A stretch of DNA of 64,000 nucleotides from NCBI GenBank assembly GCA_007922195.1, contig ML681963.1, positions 140,308,403 to 140,372,402 on the forward strand. Direction: 5' to 3'. Positions within the stretch are counted from its first letter, which is position 1. Every line of letters begins with the position of its first letter. Below are positions 34,976 to 47,012 of this stretch, piece by piece. The notes beneath the pieces are model-generated. The model was not told where the DNA came from. It saw only the letters and a program-made list of their open reading frames with translations, and searched no databases. Source of the DNA: Podocnemis expansa (Eukaryota > Chordata > Testudines > Podocnemididae). Position numbers and translations under genes: made by a program.

Positions 34976-37900
34976 CGCACCCTACTTAGCAGTGGCACGC
35001 AGCAGCTTTCCCTATACCTTCTGCAGATTTCTCTGACCAGGAACTTAAAGCTACCTTCAAGCAGAAGCTGGCTGAGCACTATTTTCTCAGAGGGAAAGCT
35101 GGAGCTGCTTCATTAAGCCAGTTTTAAGAGCTCTCTGGTTCACTGCAGCTGTACAAAGGGGACTTACCTGAAGCTGATGTGTAGATTGTTCAGATTTCCT
35201 CATAGCAGGGACCAAAAAGATGGTAGTCTCTGGGGAAAACCCATAGACTTGGCAGACCCATGATGATCACTTAGTCATCAGTAAGGAATCTCTGTTAAAA
35301 GGAATAAACCTGTTGTGTGAATAGTCTTCCCTCAGCATCGTGGCGGAGTGTTTAGCAGGCACTGCTTGCATTCTCCAGGTATTCTGCAGCATTTATCTTG
35401 AACTTGGAAGATGTGGCTTTTAATCATGATAACATCTCAGATACTTTATTTTTTATTGCAAGCCTTCCTGCCTTGGAAAACACTAATAAAGGTTCCATTG
35501 TGCTCCTGGCACTGTGAGATCCAAAACCTCATGCCTGTGGCTTAGTGGGACATAGGACTGTCTATTGAACCAAATCCCCTCCCTTACCCCCCTTACACCA
35601 CAGCCTTTGGAGAGCTGCTGTGAGTCACGGCAGATTTTTTCTGCATAGTTTGCCTACTGACGTACAGAAGGGATTTCACCTACTGGAAAACAATTGAGGC
35701 AAATCCCAGTGGTGCCCTGATGAAAGTACTCAATGAGTTGCCATCTCTGTGATGTCAGTGAAAGATCTGGGGTTGGTTTTGTGTAAGAGGAGTCAAAATC
35801 CTAGTTTCCATGGTGATTTTTTAGAGAGCAGGGTGAGATGTTACAAGACTGTGCCTGTGCCACAGTGGCTTGTATTCGGGACATGAAATTTCCCACTGGC
35901 CTATGGGAAGGGCCTGGTAATGAGACAGCTCATAGCATAGAGGTCATTGCTCTCGTTCACATAAGTATTTGAAGTAAGTTGTGTTAGGGAGCAAGACAAG
36001 CTTGTCTGGAGGACTGGGAATCAGGACTCCCAAGTTATAGTTCTGGCTTTGCCATTGACTTGCTCTGTGGACATCATTCAGGATCAGAGTGTGATTTCCT
36101 TGCTCGTAGTGAGTAGTACGTTCCTCCACAAGCAGTTGCATTTGACTTTTGTGGGGCTACTCATGCCAGAAAATACTACAGCACCTCAGTAATGGGGACA
36201 CAGCTCCACCCACAGTCACCTCACTGTGCCTCTGTTGCCCATTTATAACAAGAACTCCTATGTCACCAGGGTGCAGTGTGGCTGTGCTGGTGAAAAGTTA
36301 ATCTCCTCGTGGAAGGGTAAGAGAAATGCAAAGGGTTGCTTCACTTGAGTTTGGTGGCCCTCCCTGTAATTAAGGTTGCTGACCAGTTTCAGGTTAGAAC
36401 TTCTGGTTTCACATGCCCATAACTGGCCTAAACATTTGTTTTTTGAAGCTGAGATTTTCCAAAGTTGTTCTCTAGTGGGAATTCATTGATTTGCTGTTAA
36501 AATCTGAGCCAAAACACATCCCTTTATAAAAGATTCTGGGCTAGGTCCCGAGCTGGTGTAAGTAAGCATTTCTCTGACAAACTCAGTGGAGTGACATCAG
36601 TTGAGAATCTGGCTCTTTAAACACCATTTTTTTTTATTTTTTTTTTAGACAGGGCTCTGTGGCCCCAGTGATTGAAAGACACGAGAATTGGGCACAGCTA
36701 TATTCCTCATGAAGGACTCATACATTATGAACACTGCTATCGAGTGCAGTAATGAACAGGGAAGAGAAAAGATTCCTCCCCACAAAGAATCCCCAGTCAA
36801 ATGACTAGATTCAACCACACATGCCATCCTGAGAGGAGGTAAAAAGGGGACAGTGTCAAGGAGGAATACGAAGTGACTCAACTGGATTCAGTCTGTGTGG
36901 AGCTGCTCAAAGACAGTGTAGCATTCTCTGCTTCCACACTGGCCATCTCCACTGTGCAGTTGTGGGTGTGGGGAACAGAATCGTGGTCTAGTACTCCCAT
37001 TCTCTTTCTCCTGCACTTAGCCCTTGGGGTGGCACTGAGGGAGACAGTTGAAGAAGATCTGCCTTCCCGTTGGGGATGTGGAAGCTCACTGCGGGTGGCA
37101 AGCTCATTGCAGAGGACATGTTGATTTGGTCCTTGCCTCATTGTTTTAGAGGGGTGTTAGCTCCTGCAGTACACCTTCTGTCTTATTGCTACTGAGTCCT
37201 GGATGTGAACATGCACCCTGCTGAAGAAACTGGGAGCTAACATCTTAGAGATAGCCAAGTGGCTTTTACAACATAGAGGACAAGATCCTGGCCCCTTTGC
37301 ACCACTCTGGCAGTGCACGTGAAATGGAAAGCTGGTTCACTGAGGATTCCCCTTGCATACGAAAATCCCAGAGGTGAATAAAAGTCAATCAAGCTAGCAA
37401 TGTGCTATTCTGACTCCACCTCAGTGCAAAGGAAGAGGCTGGAGGAATGGTCTGAACATGCTGCGCTCCTGCTGGGCCACAGCCATTGAGACTTAGTGTA
37501 GAGAACAGCCTGCTCCAGAGCTCAAAATTGTCCACTAGGATGGAGGGGGCAGAAGGGAATTCAACCTCTACCCTCACAGTAGGTGCACTGAGGGTGCTCC
37601 TTGTATCAACATAGCTGCGTGTGGCTCAGCACACAAGCAGAAGCTGGCCATGTAGAGCATGATTCATAGCACTGGTGCTCTGCTTATGCATGGGTCATAC
37701 AGTGCTCTGCCCATGCCGGCACACGAATTTCAGCATGCAAGGCCTACAACACTGGTGTTTGTGTCAAAAGTAGCAACCAATGGCAGGTCACTGCCAGTCC
37801 TTTCCTTCCTCTTCTGCTTTTCCTTTTCCTCAGTCTCTCCCCAGAGATATACCCAGAGAGGCTGGGGAATAAAGGAGCTGACACAGACTGTAGCTGTTAA

Positions 37901-38551
37901 GCAGAGGAGGCAGTAGCTTTGGTTTAATTTTAAAAGAAACAGAAAATATACTGGAGTCAGTTGAAGCAAGAGTTGAGGCTTGTTTTTGACTTCTCATAGA
38001 GTGGAGTTACTCTCCCTAGGGAAAACCGTCTTTTCTTTTCTATTTTTTTGTTATGCATGTTTTTGTTTGTAAGTTAAAAAGTCCCAGGATTTTCAGTCTT
38101 TGAAGCGTGGTCAGCCTGCCAGATGGAATCAGTCAGTGCCTTTTCAATCGGAAATCCTGGAAGATGAAGCAGGATGAAGATAGTGTTTTTTTATTTGCCA
38201 GGAAAACCTCTGTTCACCCCCCACAAGTTCAACTGGAGACCGCTGCAGGCCCTTCCAGTGGGCAGGACGCAGGCAGCAGGCAGCCAAGCAGCAGGCCAGA
38301 TTCTTCACTGGGCTAAATCTGTGTGGTTCCACTGAAGTCAATGACACCACACCAACTTACAGCAGCTGAGGATCTGTCCCAGATGTTTCTGATTGTACAT
38401 GGTGAAGCTATAAGGCTGCAGTGGAGTTTTATTCACTTACACTGCATCTGAATTTGGCCCTTTCTCTGCTTTGACACACACTTTCACTTCGTCCACTCCC
38501 CTCTCTCTGCCTGTTTTGAATCAGTCACCTCTTAGGTATACCATAACTTCC
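34976..38551. other. no gene seen; a few ancient scraps
   Basis: About 36000-36110 (TTCTGGCTTTGCCATTGAC ... GGATCAGAGTG) is MIR/CR1-L3-like. About 36536-36615 and 38304-38382 are degraded copies of the 7147 palindrome family. A long stretch at 36.9-37.1 kb is open on both strands but shows no domain. Confidence 0.45.
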
Positions 38552-38967
38552 TTCTTCTGCAGGGCTGTAACTAGGGTGGGGCAACTGGGGCAAAGCCCCA
38601 GGCGCTGAAGCATAGCGATGCTGCAGGGCTGGCAGCCACAACTTCATACCTGCCCTCTAAAATTCGGCACCTGGGGGTGGCAGGGAGCCAGATCTGTCCC
38701 CAGCCGCCACTAGAAGGCAGCAGGGCACCAGATCTGACTCTCCGCCACTGCTGAGGATGGATCCGGCTCCCCACTGCCTGCCAGCAGTGGCTGGGGACAG
38801 ATTCGGCTCCCCACCACCTGCCAGCAGCAGCTGGGGATGGATCTGACACTCCACTGCCTGTCAGCGGTGGCTGGGGATGGATCGGGCCCCAGGCCGGGTC
38901 GGGGGAGGGCTCCTTTGGGGCTGCTTCCCCAGGTGCCCAAATGACTAGTTCCAGCCCTGCTCTCCTG
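38552..38967. mobile_element. hAT non-autonomous element, 400 bp, with internal minisatellite
   Basis: The element is 38560-38959. It starts CAGGGCTGTAACTAGGGTGG and ends GACTAGTTCCAGCCCTG, inverted repeats with a few mismatches. Flanks TTCTTCTG and CTCTCCTG match at 6 of 8 bases. The body is GC-rich and holds three adjacent 40-bp units. Overlapping minus-strand frames (38571-38940) come from this repeat and are not genes. Confidence 0.8.
38765..38884. repeat. three 40-bp tandem units
   Basis: Units at 38765-38804, 38805-38844 and 38845-38884 share CTCCCCAC-, CCTGCCAGCAG- and GGCTGGGGA-type words. A weaker partial unit precedes them. Confidence 0.85.
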
Positions 38968-39935
38968 AATTCCTCAAGGATTTCTGTTGAACCAACAGTC
39001 CTCTTTATTCCACATCCCTGACTGGGCTAACACTTCTTCAACTAGATATCTTCAGTTTGCTCCTAAATCTATAAATTATGGCATCACCTTTCAGCCTAGC
39101 TAGCCATTTCCTGTCCATTCCCCTTTGCTAAACCCTCAATCATCCCATGGTCACTCCCTGACTTAATTACTACTTCATAAAAGCACCAGTATATTCCTTC
39201 CTCACCCAACAGTACCATGAAATGAAAAGCCACTGATTGCAACATATAGCATATGAATTACATCCCAGCACACACACACAGGGGCACTCACATTCAAATG
39301 TTGCTTAAATATGATAGAAGAGTGCAAACACACAGTGCTTGACATGAAAACCTTCTACTAGTAGAAGGCCAGACTCATGTTCATTGACCATTACTCTGTA
39401 GATATTCTGATCACCTCTGTGAAGAGGACAAGAAAGGAGAGAGGGGACAACCACAGCATGGCGCATTGCACTGCACATTTGAAAGAGCAGTTGAAACCAA
39501 TGAAACGTGACAGAATTCTGAATTAATTGGAGATGTTCAGAAAGATGTATCTGTGCAGGACTGAGGCCAACTCAGTGAAGAGGTTTGCCCAGGGTGCAGT
39601 GGTGGTCAACAGAAAATGAGTAAGATGCACAGCTGATTTGCAGGAAAATCATCTAGAAAAATTAGAGCTTTCAGTAACATTAAAATAGGAAAACCATGAG
39701 AAGCAAAGAGCACCTACAATTCCCAATTATTTATATTCCGCAGAGGGCCTAAGTGAAATCAGGCCCCATTGTGTCAGGCACTGTGTTCCTGCCCCAAAGA
39801 TCTTATAGTCTAAATAGACAAAGACAGGAGGAGAAATTGAGGCACACATCAGTGACATGATTTGTAGCAGAATTGGACATAGAATGCAAATGTCTTGCAT
39901 TCCAATCCATTATATGTCTACTGACCACATTGCTC
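38968..39935. other. no gene seen; ancient MIR/CR1-L3-like fragment at the end
   Basis: About 39715-39930 has GTGTCAGGCACTGTG, GCCCCAAAGATCTTATAGTC, AATAGACAAAGACAGGAGG and AAATTGAGGCACACATCAG, the order of an old CR1-L3/MIR-like element. A hAT element inserts into or just after it. A (CA)n patch lies near 39271-39281. Confidence 0.55.
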
Positions 39936-40119
39936 CTCTAAAGCAATGGTTTTCAAACTTAGAGTTGGGACTCTCAGGCACTGGGTTGCAGCGCCCCTTG
40001 TTGCTGCCACCAAAAGACTGGAAAGCATTGCACAAAGATGAGATTGTTGGGTTGCGGGCATAAATGATTTTTTTTCAACTGGGTCCTGAGGAAAAAATTT
40101 GAATACCCCTGCTCCAAAG
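39936..40119. mobile_element. hAT MITE, 168 bp, same family as 59231-59415
   Basis: The element is 39944-40111. It starts CAATGGTTTTCAAACTTAG and ends AAATTTGAATACCCCTG. Flanks CTCTAAAG (39936-39943) and CTCCAAAG (40112-40119) differ by one transition. The core GTTGGGTTGCGGGCATAAAT is shared with the 59231 copy. Confidence 0.88.
39990..40008 (-). promoter_or_regulatory. CTCF-like motif inside a hAT MITE
   Basis: The minus strand reads CAGCAACAAGGGGCGCT, a partial match to the CTCF core. The other copy of this family carries a closer match at the equivalent place. Confidence 0.25.
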
Positions 40120-40891
40120 GCAGCAGAAGTTTGGCAGAGTACACAAACAATGAGTATAGTTCTCAGAACATGGCCCTAGTGGTTAAACTGTGGGGCTCAG
40201 TGCTCTACAATATCCTTGAGGCAAAGCAGTTTCAGAAGATTTAAAAAGCACAGGTGAGCAAGGTTAGATGAATAAGAACACAGGACAGGAGAACTGAAAT
40301 CCAATCTCTCACAGCTGGAATTTCAGGAATAAAAATGGAGGCCAAGTGACAGGTAGGCTTAAAATCAGGCTGGAGATCTAAATTTACTAGGATAAAAAAT
40401 AGCAGGGGTGATTGGGGTAATGTGCTGATGTATACATTGATTTCCAGGCAGGGTCCCAAAGGAATTTTCCCCTCAAAGGCTGCATAACTGATAAGGCAAC
40501 TTGACTGGCTTCCCCTTCCTTTAATGCAGCTTGCAGTGGGGAGGGCCTCTTCCACAAGAGAAGGAACATTGCTATGCCCTACTGTGAGTTCCTGTGTCCT
40601 TATGCAGAGAAGTGGATGGGCTTGCACTCCAGAGGACTGGAGCCATAATGAACATGACATAAAACTCTGAAGCTGGTTGTCTGTCCCCATTGCAATTCCC
40701 CTGCAAAAGACATCTCCTCCTGCAGCAAGGCTATGGCCAGGAAGTCCCCTCTTTCAAATCAGGAGCAGCTAAGACTTCCTCCTCTGAACAGGAAGAGGAG
40801 TGAAGATTCAGTCAGCCTCTCCTTGTCCCCCATCCCCCATACTCCCATATATCTCAATAATCTCTAGTGAACTGTGGCATAGGGAGCGTCC
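40120..40891. other. no gene seen
   Basis: The minus-strand frame 40241-40690 (149 codons) is the longest here but has no recognisable domain, and frames of this length are expected by chance in 64 kb. Nothing else named. Confidence 0.45.
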
Positions 40892-41035
40892 TGTGGCACT
40901 TTAAAGACTAATAAATTTCTTCAGGCATAAGCTTTTGTGGGCTGCAGCCTACTTCATCAGATGCATCTGACAAAGAGGTTTGCAGCCCATAAAAGCTTAT
41001 GCCTGAAGAAATATTTTAGTCTTTAAGGTGCCATA
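40892..41035. repeat. 144-bp loopless palindrome of the GTGCCACAGGACTC repeat (copy 5)
   Basis: Two head-to-head arms of 72 nt meet at the perfect centre TCAGATGCATCTGA (40957-40970). The arms agree at roughly 83% of positions. The best stretch is TCAGGCATAAGCTTTTGTGG (40921-40940) against its mirror at 40987-41006. Each arm is the half element running from the TGTGGCACTTTAAAGACTAA word to the CTTCATCAGATG word. Confidence 0.9.
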
Positions 41036-41187
41036 GGGATAGTGCAGCAGGTCACTCATATTCGTGAATATCTCTCTCCTGATGCACCATCTACACCACT
41101 AGGTGGATGGTTCCCATACAGCATTTCTATAGAGCAACACTGCCCTCCTGTGGCTATACAGCGTGGCTGCCAGCTGAGGATCCCAAA

Positions 41188-41760
41188 GGATAAAAGCTAA
41201 AAGGGCAGCTGTGTTAGTCTAGTTCAGTGGTTCCCAACCTGGGTTCCGGGGACACCCTGGGGTCTGCAGACATGTTGCAGGGGGTCTGCGGAGCCTCTCC
41301 CTACCAGGGCCAGAATCCAGCTACAGCCCCCGTGCTCCCTGCCAGGGCTGCCTCTCCCTGCCGATGACCAGATCCTGGCAGGGGGATGGGGGCCGCAGCA
41401 GCTCCCTGGCAGGGGCAAGGGCAGGGCGCCATGGCCGCCATGGCTCAGCTCCCCAGCAGCATGGGCCATGGTGGCAGCAACACTTCTTGCTGGCTGGCCC
41501 AGTGGCGCCACCAGAGTGCCATGGGCCAGAGTCTGCCCGCGTGGGCCAGATTACGTAATCAGCCAGGAAGGCCACAAAGATTATTTTTGTTAAAAAGGGG
41601 TCCCCAGCCTGAAAAAGGTTGGGAACCACTGGTCTACTTCAATAAAACAAACAAGGAATCTGTGGCACTTAAAGACTAACAAATTTATTTATTGCATGAA
41701 CTTTTGTGAGAGAAAACCCCACTTTGTCAGATGCTTTGAAGATGGGGGAAACCTGTTTCC
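41188..41760. repeat. GTGCCACAGGACTC dispersed repeat, copy 6, split by a hAT element
   Basis: The left part ends with AGGGCAGCTGTGTTAGTCTAG (41201-41221). The right part resumes GTCTACTTCAATAAAACAAAC (41632 on), then ATCTGTGGCACTTAAAGAC, TAACAAATTTATTTATTGC, GAGAAAACCCCACTTTGTC and AGATGCTTTGAAGATG. Joined across the hAT insertion, the two parts give one collinear copy in the reverse orientation to copy 3. Confidence 0.85.
41217..41639. mobile_element. hAT non-autonomous element, 407 bp, GC-rich
   Basis: The element is 41225-41631. It starts CAGTGGTTCCCAACCTGGG and ends AAAAGGTTGGGAACCACTG, near-perfect TIRs. Flanks GTCTAGTT (41217-41224) and GTCTACTT (41632-41639) differ at one base. The interior is G/C-rich (ACAGCCCCCGTGCTCCC, GGCGCCATGGCCGCCATGGC) and makes open frames on both strands, none credible. 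Confidence 0.93.
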
Positions 41761-44060
41761 TCTACAGACCAAACAACAGTCCAGGCTGAAGAGGAACAAC
41801 GTTGCTCCCCCATCCACACACATGTATGTGCATGTGCACACACACACGCACACACCCCCTCCATTGTGAAAATCCAGATGGAGTTATTGTAACAGCAATG
41901 TGAAAATCATTTTATCAGGAATGTCTTTTTAAAATCCCTATTTCTCCTGCCTAGGAAATTTAACAACAGAATAGTACTGATCTTTCTTATGCCACCAAGG
42001 TCATGAAATAACTCATTTTCATCGGCCAAGAGTTTCCTCCCAATTTCCACCTTCTTTGCCATCTTGCAAACACGCTTAGTGTGAAACCCATTGGGCTAGT
42101 CTTTTAAAGCTTAATCCCCATTCTGAAGATGCACAACAGACGTAAGATGGCTCAAAGCAGCTTATGAATGTGGAGGGTGGAGTGCAGCCCATAGAGCTCC
42201 GCACCTTTAATACAAAGTTGCTCTGTTGAGAGAGCACAAGGCTCAGCAAGTGGTGAACACCACTTAGCCTGGAAAAAAACAAATCCACATGCTGGGATTA
42301 CCAGCCTCAGTGGATCACACCTCTGTATTGAAAACTGGGGGGCCAGAACCTCAATGGAACAATGGCAATTTACACTAGCTGAGGCTCTAATCCTGACGTG
42401 TTGGGTTCTGGTCCGCTCTGTGCACATTAAAAGCTCCTGGGAAGCTGCCAGTATGTCCCACAGCTGCACAAAATGCCTTATAATGACACAACCTGTATGG
42501 AGGCAAGTGGGGCTATGAAACCAGGAAAACAGTCTTGTTTACATGCCAAAAAATAATAGAATGTAACAAAGTCCAAGGTCCACTGTGTTTTCCTTCGAAG
42601 TCACTTAGACTTGGCTACCCGGCTGCTCTAAAGTAAACAAAGGAAAGACACACAAAGAAAGTGGGCAGACTTCACAGAGGTTATAAAAATATCATTTGTA
42701 TAATTAGATTGAGTCAAAACGCATGACTCTTAGGTTGGAAGAGAGGCTTGTTTTTCTCTCATTTCAATTTCTCCTGTGTCCCCCTCTCCCCCCCATTAAA
42801 AATCTGGAAAAACAAAAGTCCTGGGATATTAGAAGGTTGTGGCCATATTGTTTCAAAAGCAAAAGCAACAACAATTATCAGAAAAAAAAATACACTTTGG
42901 CTTGTCATTGATTGTTTTGCTGGGTGTGTATGGGCCATTCTCTGCCACATCCAGGATTATTCTTCACTTCCTGTCTCAAATTAACATGAGGTGTTGCTGT
43001 GGGTTGTTAAACATTCACCCACTTTCACCCCAAAGTATATCATTGATGAGCAAAGTGAATCTTACGTAACTATATATCAGCTTGGCAACCTTGCCTTCAA
43101 TTCACAGCTCTGCCACAGATGTCGATGTGACCCTGGGAAAGTCACTTAGTCATTTTCTAAAGATAAGGAATTGATACGCAATGGCGATAAAAATATTCCC
43201 TTTGTCCTCTTTTCATTGGTGTCTGTTCAGCTCATGAATTCAACAAGATAGGTACAGTACCTTGCTATATGTGCACAATGCACAGTACTATGGGGCTGCA
43301 ATTTCATATCTGACTTAAATGCTATTGTAATTTATATACAATATCAGAAACATATTCACACTTGGTAATATGTTTTGCAATTTTTCAGGATGGAAAGCAG
43401 CAAAATGCTTAAGTGTTGCAAAATCATGGGTCAGGCCCTAAAAAATCATTATTGGCTTAAAAATCATGAGGTTAATCCAAAACCAAAAACTGTGAGGGGT
43501 TCTTTTTAGTTCCTTTCTGGATGTGAGACCTCAGAGTTCCCATTTCAAACTTTTTACTGTAACCAAGAGGGTTAGAAACTTACTTTAAGGTAATAAATAA
43601 ATAAAATTCTCACATAATCATAAGAATCCAAGAGCTGGAGCTTGAATAAATTCATGTGATTTGAAATAAAATTGTTGGCGCTCGTACCATACATTAGGAA
43701 TATCAGACAATAACCCTATTCACCACCTGCCTGTTTACATCTTCTCAGTAGATTTTTTTAAAATGAGTTATTGTCTCAGTTTGCTTGTCTGTGAACCAAG
43801 CTACCCCTTCTAAAAGAAAATGGACAAAACCTAGCCATCAGTGGTTCTACCTTTCCCATCTATCTTCCTCCACTGTGATCCTTGAGTACATTCCCATTTA
43901 AGTGCTATGGTCTGTTTGCTGCATAGTAATTAGTCCTCTTCTTGATCCCTCTATTCTGGATTTTTGGGAAACTCAAGAAGAAACGGTTTAATAAGTCCAC
44001 TCCGCACAATTAGTATGGTTTGTAAAACAAGGCTTTGACTACATGATATCAGGTGCTTTA
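41761..44060. other. no gene seen; (CA)n-like patch and an ancient scrap
   Basis: A (CA)-rich run with CACACACACACGCACACACC lies at about 41834-41856. About 43105-43165 (CACAGCTCTGCCACAGATG, GACCCTGGGAAAGTCACTTAG) is an old MIR/L2-like tail. The rest is unique sequence. Confidence 0.5.
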
Positions 44061-44325
44061 TCATAGAATCATAGACTCATAGAATCATAGGGTTGGAAGG
44101 GACCTCATAGGTCATCTAGTCCAACCCCCTGCCAGAGGCAGGACCACTCCCACTAAACCATCCCAGTCATGGTTTTGTCCAGCCGGGCCTTAAACACCTC
44201 CAAAGATGGAGACTCCACCACCTCCCTTGGCAGCTCATTCCAATGCTTCACCACTCGCCTAGTAAAAAAGTTTTCTCTAACATCCAGCCTCAACCTCCCT
44301 AACTGCAACTTGAGACCATTGCCTT
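44061..44325 (-). mobile_element. CR1 LINE 3' end, 5'-truncated, minus strand
   Basis: On the plus strand the order is ATCATAGAATCATAGACTC-type tail units, GGGTTGGAAGGGACCTCATA, CATCTAGTCCAACCCCCTGC, GGCCTTAAACACCTCC, GGAGACTCCACCACC, and TAGTAAAAAAGTTTTC. This is the reverse complement of a CR1 3' end, closely related to the 22352 copy. The 5' side breaks off near 44325. Confidence 0.93.
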
Positions 44326-44987
44326 TAGGGTCCTAACATTTTGTTTGGAGAAGCCCCCCCCCTCACCTTCTGAGGCCCCCTCTGCCTTCTTCTGCCCTCC
44401 AGCCCCTTTAAGAATATTCATCCTTTCTTCATAGATTTTAAATGTACTGGTGTTGATTTTGTGCCAGATCCAATCTGTACGAGGTAAGGTTAGTTAGGGA
44501 CCCATCCCAGGAAATCCGGAAGAGTGAATCTGTGGAGCAATAATAGTGAATTCCAACAAATTCACTCTCCATTCTCAATTGTCCAGGCCTGATACAACAA
44601 AATCAGGGGCTCGTAATGATGAACTTCTGAACAAGTAGCCATCAGCCTCAGTTTCTCTTATGACAATGGGTTTGTCAGCAATTATATTAAGTGTGAAGGA
44701 GATTAGTCATCAGGCCAGCTCTGGAGGTCTTTCAAAACCTCTTTTCTCAGTCCCTCACAGATTAATAAACAAATAAATTAATAATAATAAATAATAATAT
44801 CATCATCATCTTTATAACAGACTGTTACCCCACTTCTCCAGTCGCAGTGGCTAAAATTCTTTTTTTTCTAAAATGGTACTAAAGAACAGGGGTCATTGGT
44901 AAAACTAAAAAAGATCACTGGGAGACACTCTTCTGTGTATTGCTAACTAACAATAAGGCTGGTCAAAGGAGAGATACATAATTTACA
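44326..44987. other. no gene seen; AT-rich simple repeat
   Basis: ATAATAATAAATAATAATATC and CATCATCATC runs lie at about 44766-44811. The rest is unremarkable. Confidence 0.5.
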
Positions 44988-45095
44988 GACAAAAGGAGTC
45001 TGGTGGCACTTTTAAAGGCTAACAAATTTATTTATCACATAAGCTTTCATCAGAGAAAATCCCACTTCGTCAGATGCTTGAAGATGGCTAGTATC
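44988..45095. repeat. GTGCCACAGGACTC dispersed repeat, copy 7 (reverse)
   Basis: AAAAGGAGTCTGGTGGCACT, AAAGGCTAACAAATTTATTT, ATCACATAAGCTTTCATCAG, AGAAAATCCCACTTCGTCAG and ATGCTTGAAGATGG give a near full-length copy in the reverse orientation to copy 3. Confidence 0.85.
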
Positions 45096-46728
45096 TGTAG
45101 ATACAGTGGCATCTCATTGCTGCCCTCTAAAGAAGAAATCTAGTAAAGCCAATGGGGTGAGACACTGACTCAAATTCAAATATAGGCAGTGTAGCCAGTC
45201 TCAGAAGTGCTAATCCAAGGAAAACATAAAATAAATGTCAATGGATACAAGTGGAAAATGTTATGGCAGTCAAATAGGCTGTTCCAATAATACTACCTCT
45301 ACCCACAAGTATGTTTGAAGGGGTGAGAAAGAGAGAGAGAGAGAGTTCTGTGTTGAAGATTAAAGCTGCTTTTTTTGCATAAATCCCACCCATCACCACA
45401 GAGCTGCCCAGTTTATAGAGCCCTGAGGCTCAAGTAGAGGGTGTCCAAGGAAGGCGTAAAATAACTGCATGGTTCATTACAACCTCCAGATCAGCTCCCA
45501 CATCAGACCTTGTATGTATTGTTCCTTGCTCTGCAACAAAAGTGACATCAGCCCATTGCAAGGCCATCAGCCCAGCCACTTCTAATAAATGATAACATTG
45601 CACCCTGTTATAGCTCCTTTCACCTGTAGATTTTCTGGCCAATGTGTGACACAAACCATCGAGTTGGGACAAAGAATGAAATATGTGACACTTGTGTGTT
45701 GTTACACACCACAAATGACAGATCAGAAAGTTTTTTGTTAAAGAATAAAACCTGTTTTTCAGCTCTCTCACTCTGTAAATCACTACCCCATTCTGCAACC
45801 TGCAACAGCCTTCCCAAGGACAACAAACCTGCTCTAGGCTTCAACGAGTTCAATTGCTCCCCACCCTGCCCCCCCAATCCACCCCACATCCCTTAAACCA
45901 CAGATACCTTAAGATGCCTGGGGAACCCTCCAGAACAATCTACCAAGAGCCTGAGGCGAGCAGAAATGAGGACTCCCCTGCCAGGAAGAAGAATTTCACA
46001 AGCCAAATAGACTTTTGTGTGTATGTGTGTGTCACAATCCTAGCGCATATGCAGAGCTAATACCACTCCCAACTAAGATGCACTGGCTCAGATGTGTGGA
46101 GAACTACATGAAGAAACTGGAACTGCAAGGGATTTAGCAGGTGACAGAGCTGTGATGAGGAAGATCAGGCAGCACCTGTCTGCATCATGCATGACTTTAG
46201 CTACTGCTATCAGTCACTTATAAAAAGTACTGAAACACACCAAATTCATCCCTTCCCCTTAAAAACCCTAGGCTGCATAACTGAGCACAATTCCCAGCCT
46301 GGCCACCACTGGACAGCTCAGTTGTGCTGGGTTTGTTCCTTCTAATGCTGCTGAGAGATGAAACCAGCACCTGGAATTCCACAGCTGAAATCTAGGCATA
46401 ATGGTCAGACTCCAGATTTTTAAGAAACCCTGTGTGATTGCGGACACGTCACAGCTGAGGTCAATTTTACCCCCAGATTGTGGAGGCAGCCTCTGCTTGT
46501 TCTTAGTGGTATGGAGGACAAGGCAGCACCAAGCCAGAACCTACGGCAAAATGTAATGATCACACACTTGAATCTGGCCTTCATTAATTTTAAATAGTCC
46601 AGTGTGGGTAGAATTAGAGGTGTGGAGATGGAAGCTGGAGAACAACATGATGAACAGCGTCATTAGCTGTGATGGTCAAGCAATATGTTGGATGTTTAAA
46701 AGACATTTCAGGGTGTGCTGTGTTTGGA
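45096..46728. other. no gene seen
   Basis: A (GA)n run of about nine units lies at 45327-45345. The minus-strand frame 45430-45798 (122 codons) has no recognisable domain and overlaps another open frame on the same strand. Nothing else recognised. Confidence 0.45.
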
Positions 46729-47012
46729 CATATGGGTAGAGCCCTGCAAATATGCGGATATCCATGGATATCTGCATCCACAGATACAACACAGATATCC
46801 GTTGACCATTTCTTGCGGATGCAGATCGGATACAGGTCCACATATTTTTATTTTCACAGAGCTAGAGCCCTGCAAATGTGCAGATATCCACAGATATCCG
46901 CATTACATCTGCATCTGCGGATACAACACGGATATCCAGCACACCATTTCTTGAGGATGCAGATCGGATACGGATCCACGTATTTGTATCCATGCAGGGC
47001 TCTACATATGGG
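46729..47012. mobile_element. dimeric hAT element with perfect duplication CATATGGG
   Basis: The element is 46737-47004 (268 bp). It starts TAGAGCCCTGCAAATATGC and ends ATCCATGCAGGGCTCTA. CATATGGG is repeated exactly at 46729-46736 and 47005-47012. Inside, two head-to-tail units (46737-46862 and 46863-47004) each begin TAGAGCCCTGCAAAT and contain GGATATCC-, ATACAACAC- and CCATTTCTTG-type words, then GATGCAGATCGGATAC. Only the second unit has the right terminus. The 153-codon plus-strand frame across it is not a gene. Confidence 0.93.

Noticed and set aside
40241..40690. 149-codon minus-strand open frame
   Set aside because: No domain or supporting context; within chance expectation.
45430..45798. 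122-codon minus-strand open frame
   Set aside because: No domain recognised; another frame on the same strand overlaps it, and no splice or repeat context supports it.
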